Shown: positions 56,199 through 64,000 of the stretch, piece by piece
Layout of the letters: each line of letters starts with the position of its first letter
How positions within the stretch are numbered: the first letter of the stretch is position 1
NCBI RefSeq assembly: GCF_040239565.1
Contig: NZ_JBEHWS010000006.1
Location: 186,001-250,000 of the forward strand
From: Fulvimarina sp040239565
Lineage (GTDB): Bacteria; Pseudomonadota; Alphaproteobacteria; Rhizobiales; Rhizobiaceae
Length of the DNA stretch: 64,000 nt
Reading direction: 5' to 3'
Position numbers and translations under genes: made by a program
Notes under the pieces: generated by a model
Database searches by the model: none
Seen by the model: the letters and a program-made list of their open reading frames with translations, nothing else
Told to the model about the DNA's origin: nothing

Positions 56199-58822
56199 GC
56201 GATTTGCCAGCGAGCAGCGCGGCCGGGATCGACGCCATCGACTATTCCGATCCGGCGACCCCGAAATATCCCGATCCGCCCAAGCCGCAGACCATCGGCG
56301 CGAGCCATGTGGATCAGGAGGACCCGGAAGTTCGCGACGCCCAGGCGAAGCGGCTGATCTGGGTCTGGGAAGCGCCGAAGGGCTGGAAGTATTGGTCTGC
56401 GGTCAACAACACCGAGGTCGGCGTCTGGTACACCTCGACCGCCTTCATCTTCATGCTCTTCGCCGGCGTTCTCGGCCTGATGGTGCGCGTCCAGCTCGCC
56501 GTGCCGGAGAACGACTTTCTCACCGCCAACTTCTACAATCAGGTCTATACCCTCCACGGCACGGTGATGATGTTCCTCTTCGCCGTCCCGATCTTCGAGG
56601 CGATGGCGATCATCCTCCTGCCGGAGATGCTCGGTGCACGGGACCTGCCGTTCCCGCGCCTTTCCGCCTTCGGCTACTGGTGCTTCCTGATCGGCGGCGT
56701 CTTCGTCTGCGGCTCGATCTTCTTCTCGTCCGCCCCGGCAAGCGGCTGGTTCATGTATCCGCCGCTGACGACGCAGGAACGCTTCACCCCGGGCTATGGC
56801 GCGGATATCTGGCTGCTCGGCCTCTCCTTTATCGAGGTCGCCTCGATCGCCGCCGCCGTCGAGCTCATCGTCGGCTCGCTGAAGTGCCGCCCGCCCGGCA
56901 TGCGGCTCAACCTGATGCCGCTCTATGCGTGGTACGTGCTCGTCGTTGCCGGCATGATCCTCTTCGCCTTCCCGCCGCTGATCGCGGGCGACATCCTGTT
57001 CGAGATGGAGCGTCTCTTCAACTGGCCGTTCTTCGATCCCGAGCGCGGTGGCGACCCGATGCTGTGGCAGCATCTGTTCTGGATCTTCGGTCATCCGGAG
57101 GTCTACATCGTTTTCCTGCCGGCAATCGCGCTGATCGCGATGATCGTGCCGACCTTCGCCCGGCGGCCCATCGTCGGCTATTCCTGGATCGTGCTCGCCG
57201 CAGTCGGAACCGGCTTCCTCTCTTTCGGCCTGTGGGTCCACCACATGTTCACGACAGGCCTGCCCTCGATCTCGCTCGGCTTCTTCTCGGCGGCATCGGA
57301 GGCCGTCGCAATCCCGACCGGGGTGCAGATCTTTGTCTTCCTTGCGACGCTGCTCGTCGGGCGCGTGGTGTTTTCGGTCCCTATGCTTTTCGTGTCGGGC
57401 TCGCTCGCGATCTTCGTCATCGGCGGCCTCACCGGAGTCATGGTCGCGCTCGCTCCCTTCGACTGGCAGGCGCACGATACGTATTTCGTCGTCGCCCATC
57501 TCCATTACGTTCTCATGGGCGGGATGCTCTTCCCGATCGTCGCCGGCATTTACTATTGGTGGCCGATCCTCGGGGGGCGGGCCCTATCGGACCGGCTTGG
57601 CAAGATCGCCTTCTGGCTGATGTTCGTCGGCTTCAATGTCGGCTTCTTCCCAATGCACTTCTCGGGCCTGATGGGCATGCCGCGCCGGGTCTGGACCTAT
57701 CCGACAGGCCTCGGTCTCGACCTCCCGAACCTCGTCTCAACCGTCGGAGCCTTCGTCTTCGCGGCCGGCTTCCTCGTCTTCGTCGCCGATGTCCTGCGCC
57801 CGCGCGGGCATCTGCCCTATGCCAAGCGCAACTACTGGAATGCCGGCACGCTGGAATGGCTATCCGAGCCCGAGGACAAGGGTTGGGGGGTGCGCTCGAT
57901 CCCGATCATCAAGTCGCGCTATCCGATCTGGGACCAGCCAAACTTCCTCGACGATGTCGACAATGGCCGGTTCTACATGCCGGATGCCGAGGAGTTGAAG
58001 CGCGAGACCATGGTGACGAGCGTGCTCGACGCCGAGCCCATTCAAGTGCTGCGCGTCCCGGGCCCCACCTTCATGACCATGTGGGCCGCGGCCTTCCTCG
58101 GCGCGGTCTTCATCTTCGCGACCTTCCACTGGTGGTATCTGACGATTGCCGCCATGGTGCTGGCGACGGGCTCGATCCTCGTCTGGGTCTGGCGCGGCAC
58201 GGCAATCATCCCCGAAAAGCACGAGAAGGACGTGGGCCTCGGCCTCTCGCTGCCGCTCTATGTTTCGGGCCCGAAGGCGGTCGGCTGGTGGGCGATGTTC
58301 ATCACCATGATCGGCGATGGCACCGCCTTCATGTCCCTCATCTTCGGTTACTTCTTCTACGTGACCATCCACGCCGAATTCCCGCCTGCGGGCACGACCG
58401 GACCCGGCATCTTCTGGCCCGTCGCGGCCTTCGTCGTCTTCGCCTTCACTTGGGGGCTCGCCTACGCCGCGCGTCAACTGAACGCGGCCGGTCAGGTGTT
58501 GATGGCACGGCTGGCGATGGGGGCGGGCGGCGCCGTCGCGCTTCTCGCCGGAGCGGTGATGCTCCTTGGCCCCTATCTCACGGGGCTCGATCCGGTCAGC
58601 CACGTCTATCCGGCGACGGTCTGGGTTATAGCGATCTGGACGGCGGTCCACGCGGCGGCTGGCTCGGTGATGCTGTTCTACTGCCTCGCGCGTTCGCTCT
58701 TCGGGCATCTGACGCCGATCTATGACGCCGATATCCGCAACGTCGCGCTCTACTGGCATTTCGTGCTGGCGACTTCCTTCGTGACCGTCGCGACGCTGGC
58801 CTTCGCGCCGCTGGCAAGCTGA
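56195..58822 (+). CDS. Cytochrome c oxidase subunit I-III fusion
   Basis: This 875-residue protein carries the catalytic oxygen-reducing subunit (residues about 35-590) joined to a subunit III domain (about 612-875). Haem a ligands are His121 and His437, haem a3 His435. CuB ligands are His300, His349 and His350, with the cross-linked Tyr304. The GHPEVY motif with Glu302 marks an A1-type haem-copper oxidase. Known alphaproteobacterial relatives include Bradyrhizobium CoxMNOP-type alternative oxidases, where the subunits are separate. The gene overlaps coxB by four bases. Confidence 0.93.
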   Translation: MSDLPASSAAGIDAIDYSDPATPKYPDPPKPQTIGASHVDQEDPEVRDAQAKRLIWVWEAPKGWKYWSAVNNTEVGVWYTSTAFIFMLFAGVLGLMVRVQLAVPENDFLTANFYNQVYTLHGTVMMFLFAVPIFEAMAIILLPEMLGARDLPFPRLSAFGYWCFLIGGVFVCGSIFFSSAPASGWFMYPPLTTQERFTPGYGADIWLLGLSFIEVASIAAAVELIVGSLKCRPPGMRLNLMPLYAWYVLVVAGMILFAFPPLIAGDILFEMERLFNWPFFDPERGGDPMLWQHLFWIFGHPEVYIVFLPAIALIAMIVPTFARRPIVGYSWIVLAAVGTGFLSFGLWVHHMFTTGLPSISLGFFSAASEAVAIPTGVQIFVFLATLLVGRVVFSVPMLFVSGSLAIFVIGGLTGVMVALAPFDWQAHDTYFVVAHLHYVLMGGMLFPIVAGIYYWWPILGGRALSDRLGKIAFWLMFVGFNVGFFPMHFSGLMGMPRRVWTYPTGLGLDLPNLVSTVGAFVFAAGFLVFVADVLRPRGHLPYAKRNYWNAGTLEWLSEPEDKGWGVRSIPIIKSRYPIWDQPNFLDDVDNGRFYMPDAEELKRETMVTSVLDAEPIQVLRVPGPTFMTMWAAAFLGAVFIFATFHWWYLTIAAMVLATGSILVWVWRGTAIIPEKHEKDVGLGLSLPLYVSGPKAVGWWAMFITMIGDGTAFMSLIFGYFFYVTIHAEFPPAGTTGPGIFWPVAAFVVFAFTWGLAYAARQLNAAGQVLMARLAMGAGGAVALLAGAVMLLGPYLTGLDPVSHVYPATVWVIAIWTAVHAAAGSVMLFYCLARSLFGHLTPIYDADIRNVALYWHFVLATSFVTVATLAFAPLAS

Positions 58823-58838
58823 GGGGGAAGGTTCGACG

Positions 58839-59219
58839 ATGTTCGCAAGAAGCCGTGAAACCCGCGACAATCTCATCACCCTCATCGCCCCGCCAACGAT
58901 CTGGGCGCTGCATTTCCTCGCATCCTATCTGATCGCCTCGGTCGACTGCGCGCCGAACGAGGCGATCTTCGAGGAGATCGCCTTCGCGCGCTGGCTTATC
59001 CTCGGACTTACGGTCCTCGCCCTCCTGCTGATCGCGTTGATCTTCCGGCGCTCGTACAGCGAATGGCGCGGCCATGGATCGGGCACGGTAAACGACGAGG
59101 ACACGCCGATCGCGCGCGAGCGCTTCCTCGAATTCTCGACGATTCTCCTCGCAGGTTTGTCCTTCATCGCGGTCATCTTCGTGGCCCTGCCCGCCTTCTT
59201 CAACGTGGACTGCCGCTGA
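58839..59219 (+). CDS. Small membrane protein of the caa3 oxidase operon
   Basis: This 126-residue protein has three hydrophobic segments (about 13-34, 51-69 and 97-119) and two cysteines. It is not recognised with certainty. The position between the oxidase subunits and CtaG, and overlap of its stop with the ctaG start (ATGA-type), suggest an accessory or subunit IV-like protein. AGGGGAAGG precedes the ATG. Confidence 0.75.
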   Translation: MFARSRETRDNLITLIAPPTIWALHFLASYLIASVDCAPNEAIFEEIAFARWLILGLTVLALLLIALIFRRSYSEWRGHGSGTVNDEDTPIARERFLEFSTILLAGLSFIAVIFVALPAFFNVDCR

Positions 59220-59902
59220 TGGCCGAGATCGCGATGAGAGCGGATCGAGGAAACGAGCGAGACTCCGGCGCTTTCCGTTTCTGGCCGCTCGGCCTTGCGG
59301 CAGCTCTCCTTGCCCTCGTCTGGTTCGGGCCGCTGCCAGCACAAGCGGGTGGATCGTTCGCGAGCCACATGGTCATGCATATGACCGTCGTCTCGCTGGC
59401 AGCGCCTCTGATCGCGATCGGCGTTGCGCGGGCAGCGCCACAACTGGCGAACCGCATCACGCCGGGTTTCGCGATTCTCGCTTCCTTCGTGGAGTTCGTC
59501 ATCGTCTGGGGCTGGCATGCGCCCGGCCCGCATGATCTGGCACGGACGAATGGGCTCGTTTTTGCCGTCGAACAGGGTTCGTTCCTTCTTGCAGGCGCCC
59601 TCGTCTGGCAGAGCGCGCTCGGGCCGACAGGAGAGGGACGGCTGAAGGCGCGTGCCGCCGGCGTCATCGGCCTGCTCGTCACATCCATGCATATGACGTT
59701 GCTGGGAGCCCTGCTGCTCCTCAGCCCGCGCACGCTTTATGCCTGCGCCGAACTCTGCGCGCCGGCTGCGACGATGACGCCCCTTGGCGACCAGCAGGCC
59801 GGCGGTGTCATCATGCTCATCGTCGGAGGCGCCGCCTATCTCGTCGGCGGGCTCACCTGCCTTGCCTCCATCCTGAACGCGCCATCGAGGACGGCCCCAT
59901 GA
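59219..59902 (+). CDS. ctaG: Cytochrome c oxidase assembly protein, caa3 CtaG type
   Basis: This 227-residue polytopic membrane protein starts at the ATG overlapping the preceding stop; the longer upstream frame overlaps that gene and is not needed. HMVMHMTVVSLAAPLIAIG and SMHMTLLGALLLL are His/Met-rich membrane motifs typical of the Bacillus-type CtaG family (DUF1404-like), required for CuB or haem insertion in caa3 oxidases. Its stop overlaps the next start (ATGA). Confidence 0.87.
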   Translation: MAEIAMRADRGNERDSGAFRFWPLGLAAALLALVWFGPLPAQAGGSFASHMVMHMTVVSLAAPLIAIGVARAAPQLANRITPGFAILASFVEFVIVWGWHAPGPHDLARTNGLVFAVEQGSFLLAGALVWQSALGPTGEGRLKARAAGVIGLLVTSMHMTLLGALLLLSPRTLYACAELCAPAATMTPLGDQQAGGVIMLIVGGAAYLVGGLTCLASILNAPSRTAP

Positions 59903-61224
59903 AGAAGCGGATCGCCATCGATTTCGTCCTCACCTGGAAGAAGCTCGCGGCGGCGGGCATCGGCGCGGTCGTACTCGCGCTTGCCGTCTCCTTCTCGGGC
60001 ATGATCTCGATTGCGGCTTCGTCAGGCCATTTCGCGCCGGTCGGCTGGTTTCTGCACTGGACCATGCAGAACGCGGTCGACCGCCAGTCGATCGGCATAG
60101 CTGTGCCGGAGGATGTCGACCTTGCCGATGCGTCTCTGGTCCAGCGGGCCGCCGGCCATTTCGCCACCGGCTGCGCGCCCTGCCATGGCGCGCCCGGCGT
60201 GCCGCAGTCGCCGGTGGTCGAGTCGATGATGCCGCCGCCGCCGCGCCTTGAGGGCAAGGTGGCGGAATGGAAAGATCGCGAGCTTTACTGGATCGGTCTT
60301 CACGGCATTAAATATTCCGGCATGCCGTCCTGGCCGGGTGAAGACCGAGACGACGAGGTCTGGTCGATCGTCGCCTTCCTGCGCGCGCTGCCGGAGATGG
60401 ACGCCGCAACCTATGCCGATCTGGCGCTCGGCGGCGAGCGTGAGAATCTCACCCTTCAGGCCGGCGGCGAGCAGACGTCCGGCCTCGACGGAGTGGCCGG
60501 CGAAGCGCTCGCCGACTGCGCGCGCTGCCACGGCCGCGACGGTCTCGGACGCGGCGATGGGGAGAGCGCCGGCGCGTTTCCGGTAATCGCCGGGCAGCCG
60601 GAGACCTATCTCGCCGCAACCCTGGAGGCCTACAGCGAGGGCTACCGGCATTCCGGCTACATGCAACCGCCCGCCTCGCGCTATCCGGAGAGCGTCCTCA
60701 AGGAACTCGCGGCCTGGTATGCCGAGCAGCCGGTCGATGGTGGTTCTCAGGAGGGCTCTAACGCAGAAGCGGTTGCCGGCACCGATGCGCAGGAGGAAGC
60801 GCCGGCCTTTATCCCGGCATCGACCGCCGCCGACGGTATTCCACCGCAAATTTTCCCGGCCGGTAACCGGTCTCAGGCGGCTTTCGGGAGCGAGGCGGCG
60901 CCGGATGGCCGGACGGATCACCCCAGCGACGCGATGCTGAAGCTCGGTCGGCTGCTCGCGGAGGACGGCATCGCCGCGCGCAAGCTTCCGGCCTGCGACA
61001 GCTGCCACGACGCTGAAGGCCGCCAGAAGAACGCCCACTATCCCTATCTCGCTGGCCAGCCGGCCTGGTACACCAAGGCGCAACTGGAACTCTGGAAAGA
61101 CCACGACATCACGCGGGGCGGAACGCGCTATTCCCACCTCATGACGCCGATCGCGGTCAACCTCACCGACGAGCAGATCGAGGCGGTCGCCGCCTGGTAT
61201 GCGAGTCGGCCGGTGGGAGAATAG
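59899..61224 (+). CDS. Membrane-anchored triheme cytochrome c
   Basis: This 441-residue protein has an N-terminal anchor (residues about 16-38) and three periplasmic haem-binding sites CxxCH at 92, 207 and 366 (CAPCH, CARCH and CDSCH). The second and third domains look like cytochrome c4/c553 modules, separated by an Ala/Pro/Glu-rich linker near 280-340. It probably delivers electrons to the fused cytochrome of CoxB. It is the last gene of the oxidase operon. Confidence 0.9.
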   Translation: MKKRIAIDFVLTWKKLAAAGIGAVVLALAVSFSGMISIAASSGHFAPVGWFLHWTMQNAVDRQSIGIAVPEDVDLADASLVQRAAGHFATGCAPCHGAPGVPQSPVVESMMPPPPRLEGKVAEWKDRELYWIGLHGIKYSGMPSWPGEDRDDEVWSIVAFLRALPEMDAATYADLALGGERENLTLQAGGEQTSGLDGVAGEALADCARCHGRDGLGRGDGESAGAFPVIAGQPETYLAATLEAYSEGYRHSGYMQPPASRYPESVLKELAAWYAEQPVDGGSQEGSNAEAVAGTDAQEEAPAFIPASTAADGIPPQIFPAGNRSQAAFGSEAAPDGRTDHPSDAMLKLGRLLAEDGIAARKLPACDSCHDAEGRQKNAHYPYLAGQPAWYTKAQLELWKDHDITRGGTRYSHLMTPIAVNLTDEQIEAVAAWYASRPVGE

Positions 61225-61298
61225 CGATAACCGCCTCCGGTCTCGAAACGCGATTTTCCGTCTTATATTCGGGCTCGACCTGAACGAGGCAGAGACCT

Positions 61299-61727
61299 AT
61301 GCCCGAAGACGACGCGCTGCTCGAAAAGGACTGGACCGGCCGGAGATCGCCCTCGCTCGCCGAGTTCGAAACGATGGCGGAGGCGGCCTATCGCGATCTG
61401 CCAGATGAGTTCCGGACGCTCTGCGGCGATATCCGCTTTCTTGTCGCCGAATTTCCTGACGACGACGTTCTGGACGAGATGGGACTGGAGAGCCCGTTCG
61501 ATATTCTCGGCCTGTTCGAGGGCCGAGGCATCGGACAGTTCGCCGAACCCGCGACGGGCGAAATGCCTAACCGTATCCTGATCTATCGCCGTCCGATCCT
61601 CGATTACTGGGCCCATCACGACGAACGGCTCGGCGATATCGTGCGCCATGTCGTCATCCACGAAATCGGCCACCATTTCGGCCTCTCCGACGACGACATG
61701 GAAGCGATCGAGGCAAGGGCCGACTGA
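61299..61727 (+). CDS. Zincin-type metallopeptidase family protein (PF06262-like)
   Basis: This 142-residue soluble protein has a C-terminal zinc motif His121-Glu122-x2-His125-His with a following Asp131 (HEIGHHFGLSDDDM), typical of the possible-zinc-metallopeptidase family common in alphaproteobacteria and actinobacteria. The substrate is unknown; all catalytic residues are intact. It lies 74 bp after the oxidase operon. Confidence 0.88.
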   Translation: MPEDDALLEKDWTGRRSPSLAEFETMAEAAYRDLPDEFRTLCGDIRFLVAEFPDDDVLDEMGLESPFDILGLFEGRGIGQFAEPATGEMPNRILIYRRPILDYWAHHDERLGDIVRHVVIHEIGHHFGLSDDDMEAIEARAD

Positions 61728-62008
61728 GCGAATATCGCCTGTTCGAAGCGCCGCGGCGAAGATGCCAAATGCCTCCCGCACAATGACGCAAGAGCAGCAC
61801 ATCCCAGAACCGCCGCGCTTTGCCGGCAGCGCGAAATCGTCCGGGATCAAACATCATGTCTGTCTTGGATTTGCTAAGGCGTCGCGTCCCTCAGCGCCTG
61901 CCCCTGTGAAATGCATCACCTCGAATTCGGGATGCGTCTCGGCAGCCTCAACACCTCGATCGCGTCCCGCACGTCGATTTTCCAGCAAAACTGCACAAGG
62001 CCTACACG

Positions 62009-62161
62009 ATGGAGGCCGAGCGCAAGATCCACGACGGGATGCGTGCAAAAGAGACCGCAGCACAAGAAGACGAGCCCCAGGCACCGGCCGAGGACGGTCT
62101 CGATGCCTTTTATTCTGAGAGCACCGCCTCATCACGAGCGTCTCGTAAGCTATTGCTCTAA
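62009..62161 (+). CDS. Possible small acidic protein (50 aa)
   Basis: An ATG with AAGG eight bases upstream opens a 50-codon frame beginning MEAERKIHDGMRAKETAAQE and ending SRASRKLLL. Third codon positions are GC-biased like the neighbours and the product is hydrophilic. No family is recognised, and the frame continues open upstream of the ATG without a better start, so it may be a fragment of a dead gene. Confidence 0.3.
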   Translation: MEAERKIHDGMRAKETAAQEDEPQAPAEDGLDAFYSESTASSRASRKLLL

Positions 62162-62299
62162 TTGCGAAAAAATCTCGCGGATCGGCACTTTTCGAAGCGA
62201 CGGCATCGAAAAAGCAAAGGGCTTTGTCGTTACTGGTTAAACAGGTCGATCCACCTGCGGAAATGAGCGAACTCGACTAATGGCCAATTTCCCCCTGGC

Positions 62300-62328
62300 G
62301 GTTGCCGAAGTATGGCAACCTAGGGAGA
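62300..62328 (+). promoter_or_regulatory. Hairpin adjoining the ribosome site of the universal stress protein gene
   Basis: GGTTGCC (62300-62306) pairs perfectly with GGCAACC (62314-62320) around a 7-nt loop. The Shine-Dalgarno AGGGAGA (62322-62328) begins one base later. The hairpin may mark the end of a short leader or influence ribosome access. Confidence 0.45.
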
Positions 62329-62334
62329 GACGGT

Positions 62335-63189
62335 ATGCTGAGTAAGATTCTCGTTCCGGTTCGAGGCGATGGCATGGTGGCGACCGTGATGGGTCATGCC
62401 GCGGAACTGGCGAAGCGCCACAAGGCGCACGTGCTTGTCGTCCATTGCCGGATGCAACCATCCGATCTCATCCCTCAAGAAGTGCTGCTGCCGCGTTTTG
62501 CCCGGCAGGCGATGGTTCGGCAGGCCAGCGAACATGCCGACAGCCAGGAAAAACATCTGCGCGGTGTCATGCATCGCCTCGCCCGTGACTTCGGGCTCGA
62601 AGAAGGACCGCCCCGGATCGGCGAGGCGGCAACCTGCGAGTTCGTCGAGGGCAGCAACAAGATGGCGGACGTCATCAAATACAACGGGCGGCTGGCGGAT
62701 CTGATCGTCGTCGCCAAGCCGCAGCGCGAGCGCAATCTCGGACAGAGCGAGCTGAAGGCCGCGCTCTACGGCGCTGGCCGGCCGGTGCTGATCTGTCCGG
62801 GGCAATTGACCCCCGACGAGACCTTCGCCCGGCACGTGGCGATCGGATGGAATGGCTCGCTGCCGGCCTCGCGCGCGGTCTCGATGACGCTCGAAATCGT
62901 CTCGCAGGCCGAGAAGGTGACGATCCTGTGCGGCAACAAGGGCGAGCCGAATGGCGCCACCACCGAAGAGCTCGTCGCATATTATGCGTTGCGCGGAATT
63001 GAAGCGCAGCCTGTGCGCTTCGAGGCAAAACGCGCGGCCAAAGCATTGCTGGAGAAGACCGCGGAAACCGGCGCAAGTCTTCTCATAGCAGGCGCGTACA
63101 GCCACAGTCATGAATCGGAAATGCTGTTCGGTGGCAATACACAGGTCATTGTAGACGCAACAAGAATGCCGATTCTCATGGCACATTAG
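62335..63189 (+). CDS. Tandem universal stress protein (UspA family)
   Basis: This 284-residue soluble protein is built of two Usp domains (about 1-155 and 170-284). The first starts MLSKILVPVRGDG. The second ends with GAYSHSHESEMLFGGNTQVI, which matches the family GxxGHSR-type loop only loosely. Strong AGGGAGA precedes the ATG. Tandem Usp proteins of this type are common in rhizobia and are induced by stress or starvation; the molecular target is unknown. A TctC-type binding-protein gene follows after about 110 bp. Confidence 0.88.
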   Translation: MLSKILVPVRGDGMVATVMGHAAELAKRHKAHVLVVHCRMQPSDLIPQEVLLPRFARQAMVRQASEHADSQEKHLRGVMHRLARDFGLEEGPPRIGEAATCEFVEGSNKMADVIKYNGRLADLIVVAKPQRERNLGQSELKAALYGAGRPVLICPGQLTPDETFARHVAIGWNGSLPASRAVSMTLEIVSQAEKVTILCGNKGEPNGATTEELVAYYALRGIEAQPVRFEAKRAAKALLEKTAETGASLLIAGAYSHSHESEMLFGGNTQVIVDATRMPILMAH

Positions 63190-63261
63190 ACAAAATTCTT
63201 ACGTAGGGGCAATATCTTCAGGCGACGTCGAACGATCAGGGAGCGACAGATGCCATTGGAA

Positions 63262-63282
63262 AACCCCTAAAAGACCGGGGTT
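63262..63282 (+). promoter_or_regulatory. Hairpin before the tctC-like gene
   Basis: AACCCC (63262-63267) pairs with GGGGTT (63277-63282), two bases ahead of the Shine-Dalgarno AGGGAGG. It may be a weak attenuator or leader hairpin. Confidence 0.35.
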
Positions 63283-63298
63283 CAAGGGAGGAACAAGG

Positions 63299-64000
63299 AT
63301 GTTCAGCAAGAGAAAGTTCATGGGGCTCGCGGCTGCGGCGACGATGCTTGCAGCCGTACCATTGCAAGCCTTCGCTGCGGACTGGTCGCCGAGGCGCCCG
63401 ATCGACTTCGTGATCATGGCCGGTCCCGGCGGCGGCGCCGATCAGATCGCGCGCTTCATTCAGTCGGTCGTCGAGAAAAACGACATGACGTCCCGTCCGC
63501 TCGTTCCGAACAACAAGGGCGGCGGCTCCGGCGCTGAGGCCCTGCTTCAGCTGAACAGTGCGCGTGACAAGGACCACACGCTCCTCGTCACCCTGAACTC
63601 CTTCTTCACGACGCCGCTACGCCAGGATGGTCTTGGGATCGATATCCAGACCTTTACGCCGATCGCGATGATGGGCGTCGATCCCTTCGTGCTGTGGGTC
63701 CACAAGGATTCAGGCATCACGACGTTCGAACAGTTCGTCGAGAAGGTGAAGGCCGATGACGGCCAGTTCGTGATGGGCGGTACCGGCAAGGGCCAGGAGG
63801 ACTCGATCGTCATCGCCTACCTGGCCGGCGCGTACGATCTCAACGTGAAATACATTCCCTATGATGGCGGCGGTGCGGTGGCCAAGGATCTCGCCGGCCA
63901 GCAGATCATGGCGACCGTCAACAACCCGGCCGAAGCCAAGGGCTTTTACGAGAACGGCGACTTTGTGCCTCTCCTCGCCTTCTCCGACGAGCGGATGGAT
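63299..64000 (+). CDS. Tripartite tricarboxylate transporter substrate-binding protein (TctC family), cut by the window end
   Basis: The first 234 codons are visible. A signal peptide (MFSKRKFMGLAAAATMLAAV to AFAADW) is followed by the family start RPIDFVIMAGPGGGADQIAR and later VNNPAEAKGFYENG. TctC-type proteins bind organic acids in the periplasm and deliver them to a TctA-TctB membrane pair, which would be expected just right of the window. AGGGAGG lies upstream of the ATG. Confidence 0.9.
   Translation, partial: MFSKRKFMGLAAAATMLAAVPLQAFAADWSPRRPIDFVIMAGPGGGADQIARFIQSVVEKNDMTSRPLVPNNKGGGSGAEALLQLNSARDKDHTLLVTLNSFFTTPLRQDGLGIDIQTFTPIAMMGVDPFVLWVHKDSGITTFEQFVEKVKADDGQFVMGGTGKGQEDSIVIAYLAGAYDLNVKYIPYDGGGAVAKDLAGQQIMATVNNPAEAKGFYENGDFVPLLAFSDERMD

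Larger units (their letters stand above)
61728..62334. other. 607-bp stretch with little coding evidence
   Basis: Apart from a doubtful 50-codon frame (62009-62161) nothing recognisable is present. The left half switches between short frames with coding-like composition (for example MSVLDLLRRRVPQRLPL at 61855, stopping at once), which could be a decayed gene. The right end holds hairpins just before the universal stress protein gene. Confidence 0.5.

Noticed and set aside
59063..59218. Longer N-terminus for CtaG starting at 59063
   Set aside because: The extension overlaps the 126-aa membrane protein gene almost to its middle and is Arg-rich without a membrane segment; the ATG at 59219 overlaps the stop in the style of the rest of the operon.

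Overview
The window looks like chromosomal DNA of a GC-rich alphaproteobacterium, most likely in the order Hyphomicrobiales (Rhizobiales). The evidence is the gene order tlpA / argH / small lipoprotein / lysA / TIGR02302-type protein, the rhizobial arsenic set arsR-aqpS-arsC-arsH, a glgP-glgC-glgA-pgm glycogen locus, a DUF2585 protein, and many genes with short gaps or ATGA overlaps. I cannot name the genus.

Layout. 1-2.7 kb is the tail of a PQQ/lanthanide methanol-dehydrogenase type (xox) locus: a terminator of an unseen upstream gene, a four-Cys cytochrome c with an acidic linker, a XoxJ-like periplasmic binding protein and a CXXCW rhodanese-like protein. 2.7-10.6 kb carries a DedA/YqaA membrane protein, tRNA-Leu(CAA), a Gln-rich TIGR02302 membrane protein, lysA, a LptM-like lipoprotein, argH and a divergent tlpA. 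10.6-14.1 kb holds a 695-bp gap with a candidate small RNA, a single-domain BLUF photoreceptor and malate synthase G. 14.1-20.4 kb has an M23 peptidase, leuB and a coxS-coxL-coxM operon (molybdenum hydroxylase, form II CO-dehydrogenase type). 20.9-29.5 kb is tamA-tamB; TamB is unusually long because of eight 101-residue tandem repeats. 29.6-32.1 kb encodes a Tat-exported intradiol dioxygenase-like protein, a 71-aa protein and an aldehyde dehydrogenase. 32.4-42.1 kb is carbon storage: pgi-glgP, glgC, glgA-pgm and a DUF2585 protein; no glgB is present. 42.4-44.9 kb has an oxalate-CoA-ligase-like enzyme and a ketopantoate-reductase-like enzyme. 45.0-45.4 kb is a decayed IS3 transposase. 45.5-49.7 kb has a SelW-like protein, a potassium channel with a zinc ribbon, and the arsenic operon, in which the thioredoxin-type arsC is split by an in-frame TGA. 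50.0-55.0 kb has ileS, a lipoprotein and a D-Ala-D-Ala carboxypeptidase. 55.1-61.2 kb is a caa3-type cytochrome oxidase operon (subunit II-cytochrome c fusion, subunit I-III fusion, a small membrane protein, CtaG, a triheme cytochrome c). The window ends with a zincin-type metalloprotease, a 600-bp weakly coding stretch, a tandem universal stress protein and the start of a TctC-type solute-binding protein.

How it fits together. Several modules are respiratory or redox: periplasmic alcohol oxidation feeding cytochrome c, a Mo-hydroxylase, and a caa3 oxidase. Central carbon is represented by glycogen turnover (GlgP gives glucose-1-P, Pgm gives glucose-6-P, Pgi gives fructose-6-P) and by glyoxylate use through GlcB. 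There is no prophage, plasmid or CRISPR signal; the only mobile DNA seen is the dead IS3 fragment. The best candidates for something undescribed are the two-hairpin anti-Shine-Dalgarno-like small RNA at about 10.92-11.04 kb, the repeat-expanded TamB, the acidic-linker xox cytochrome, and the zinc-ribbon potassium channel.
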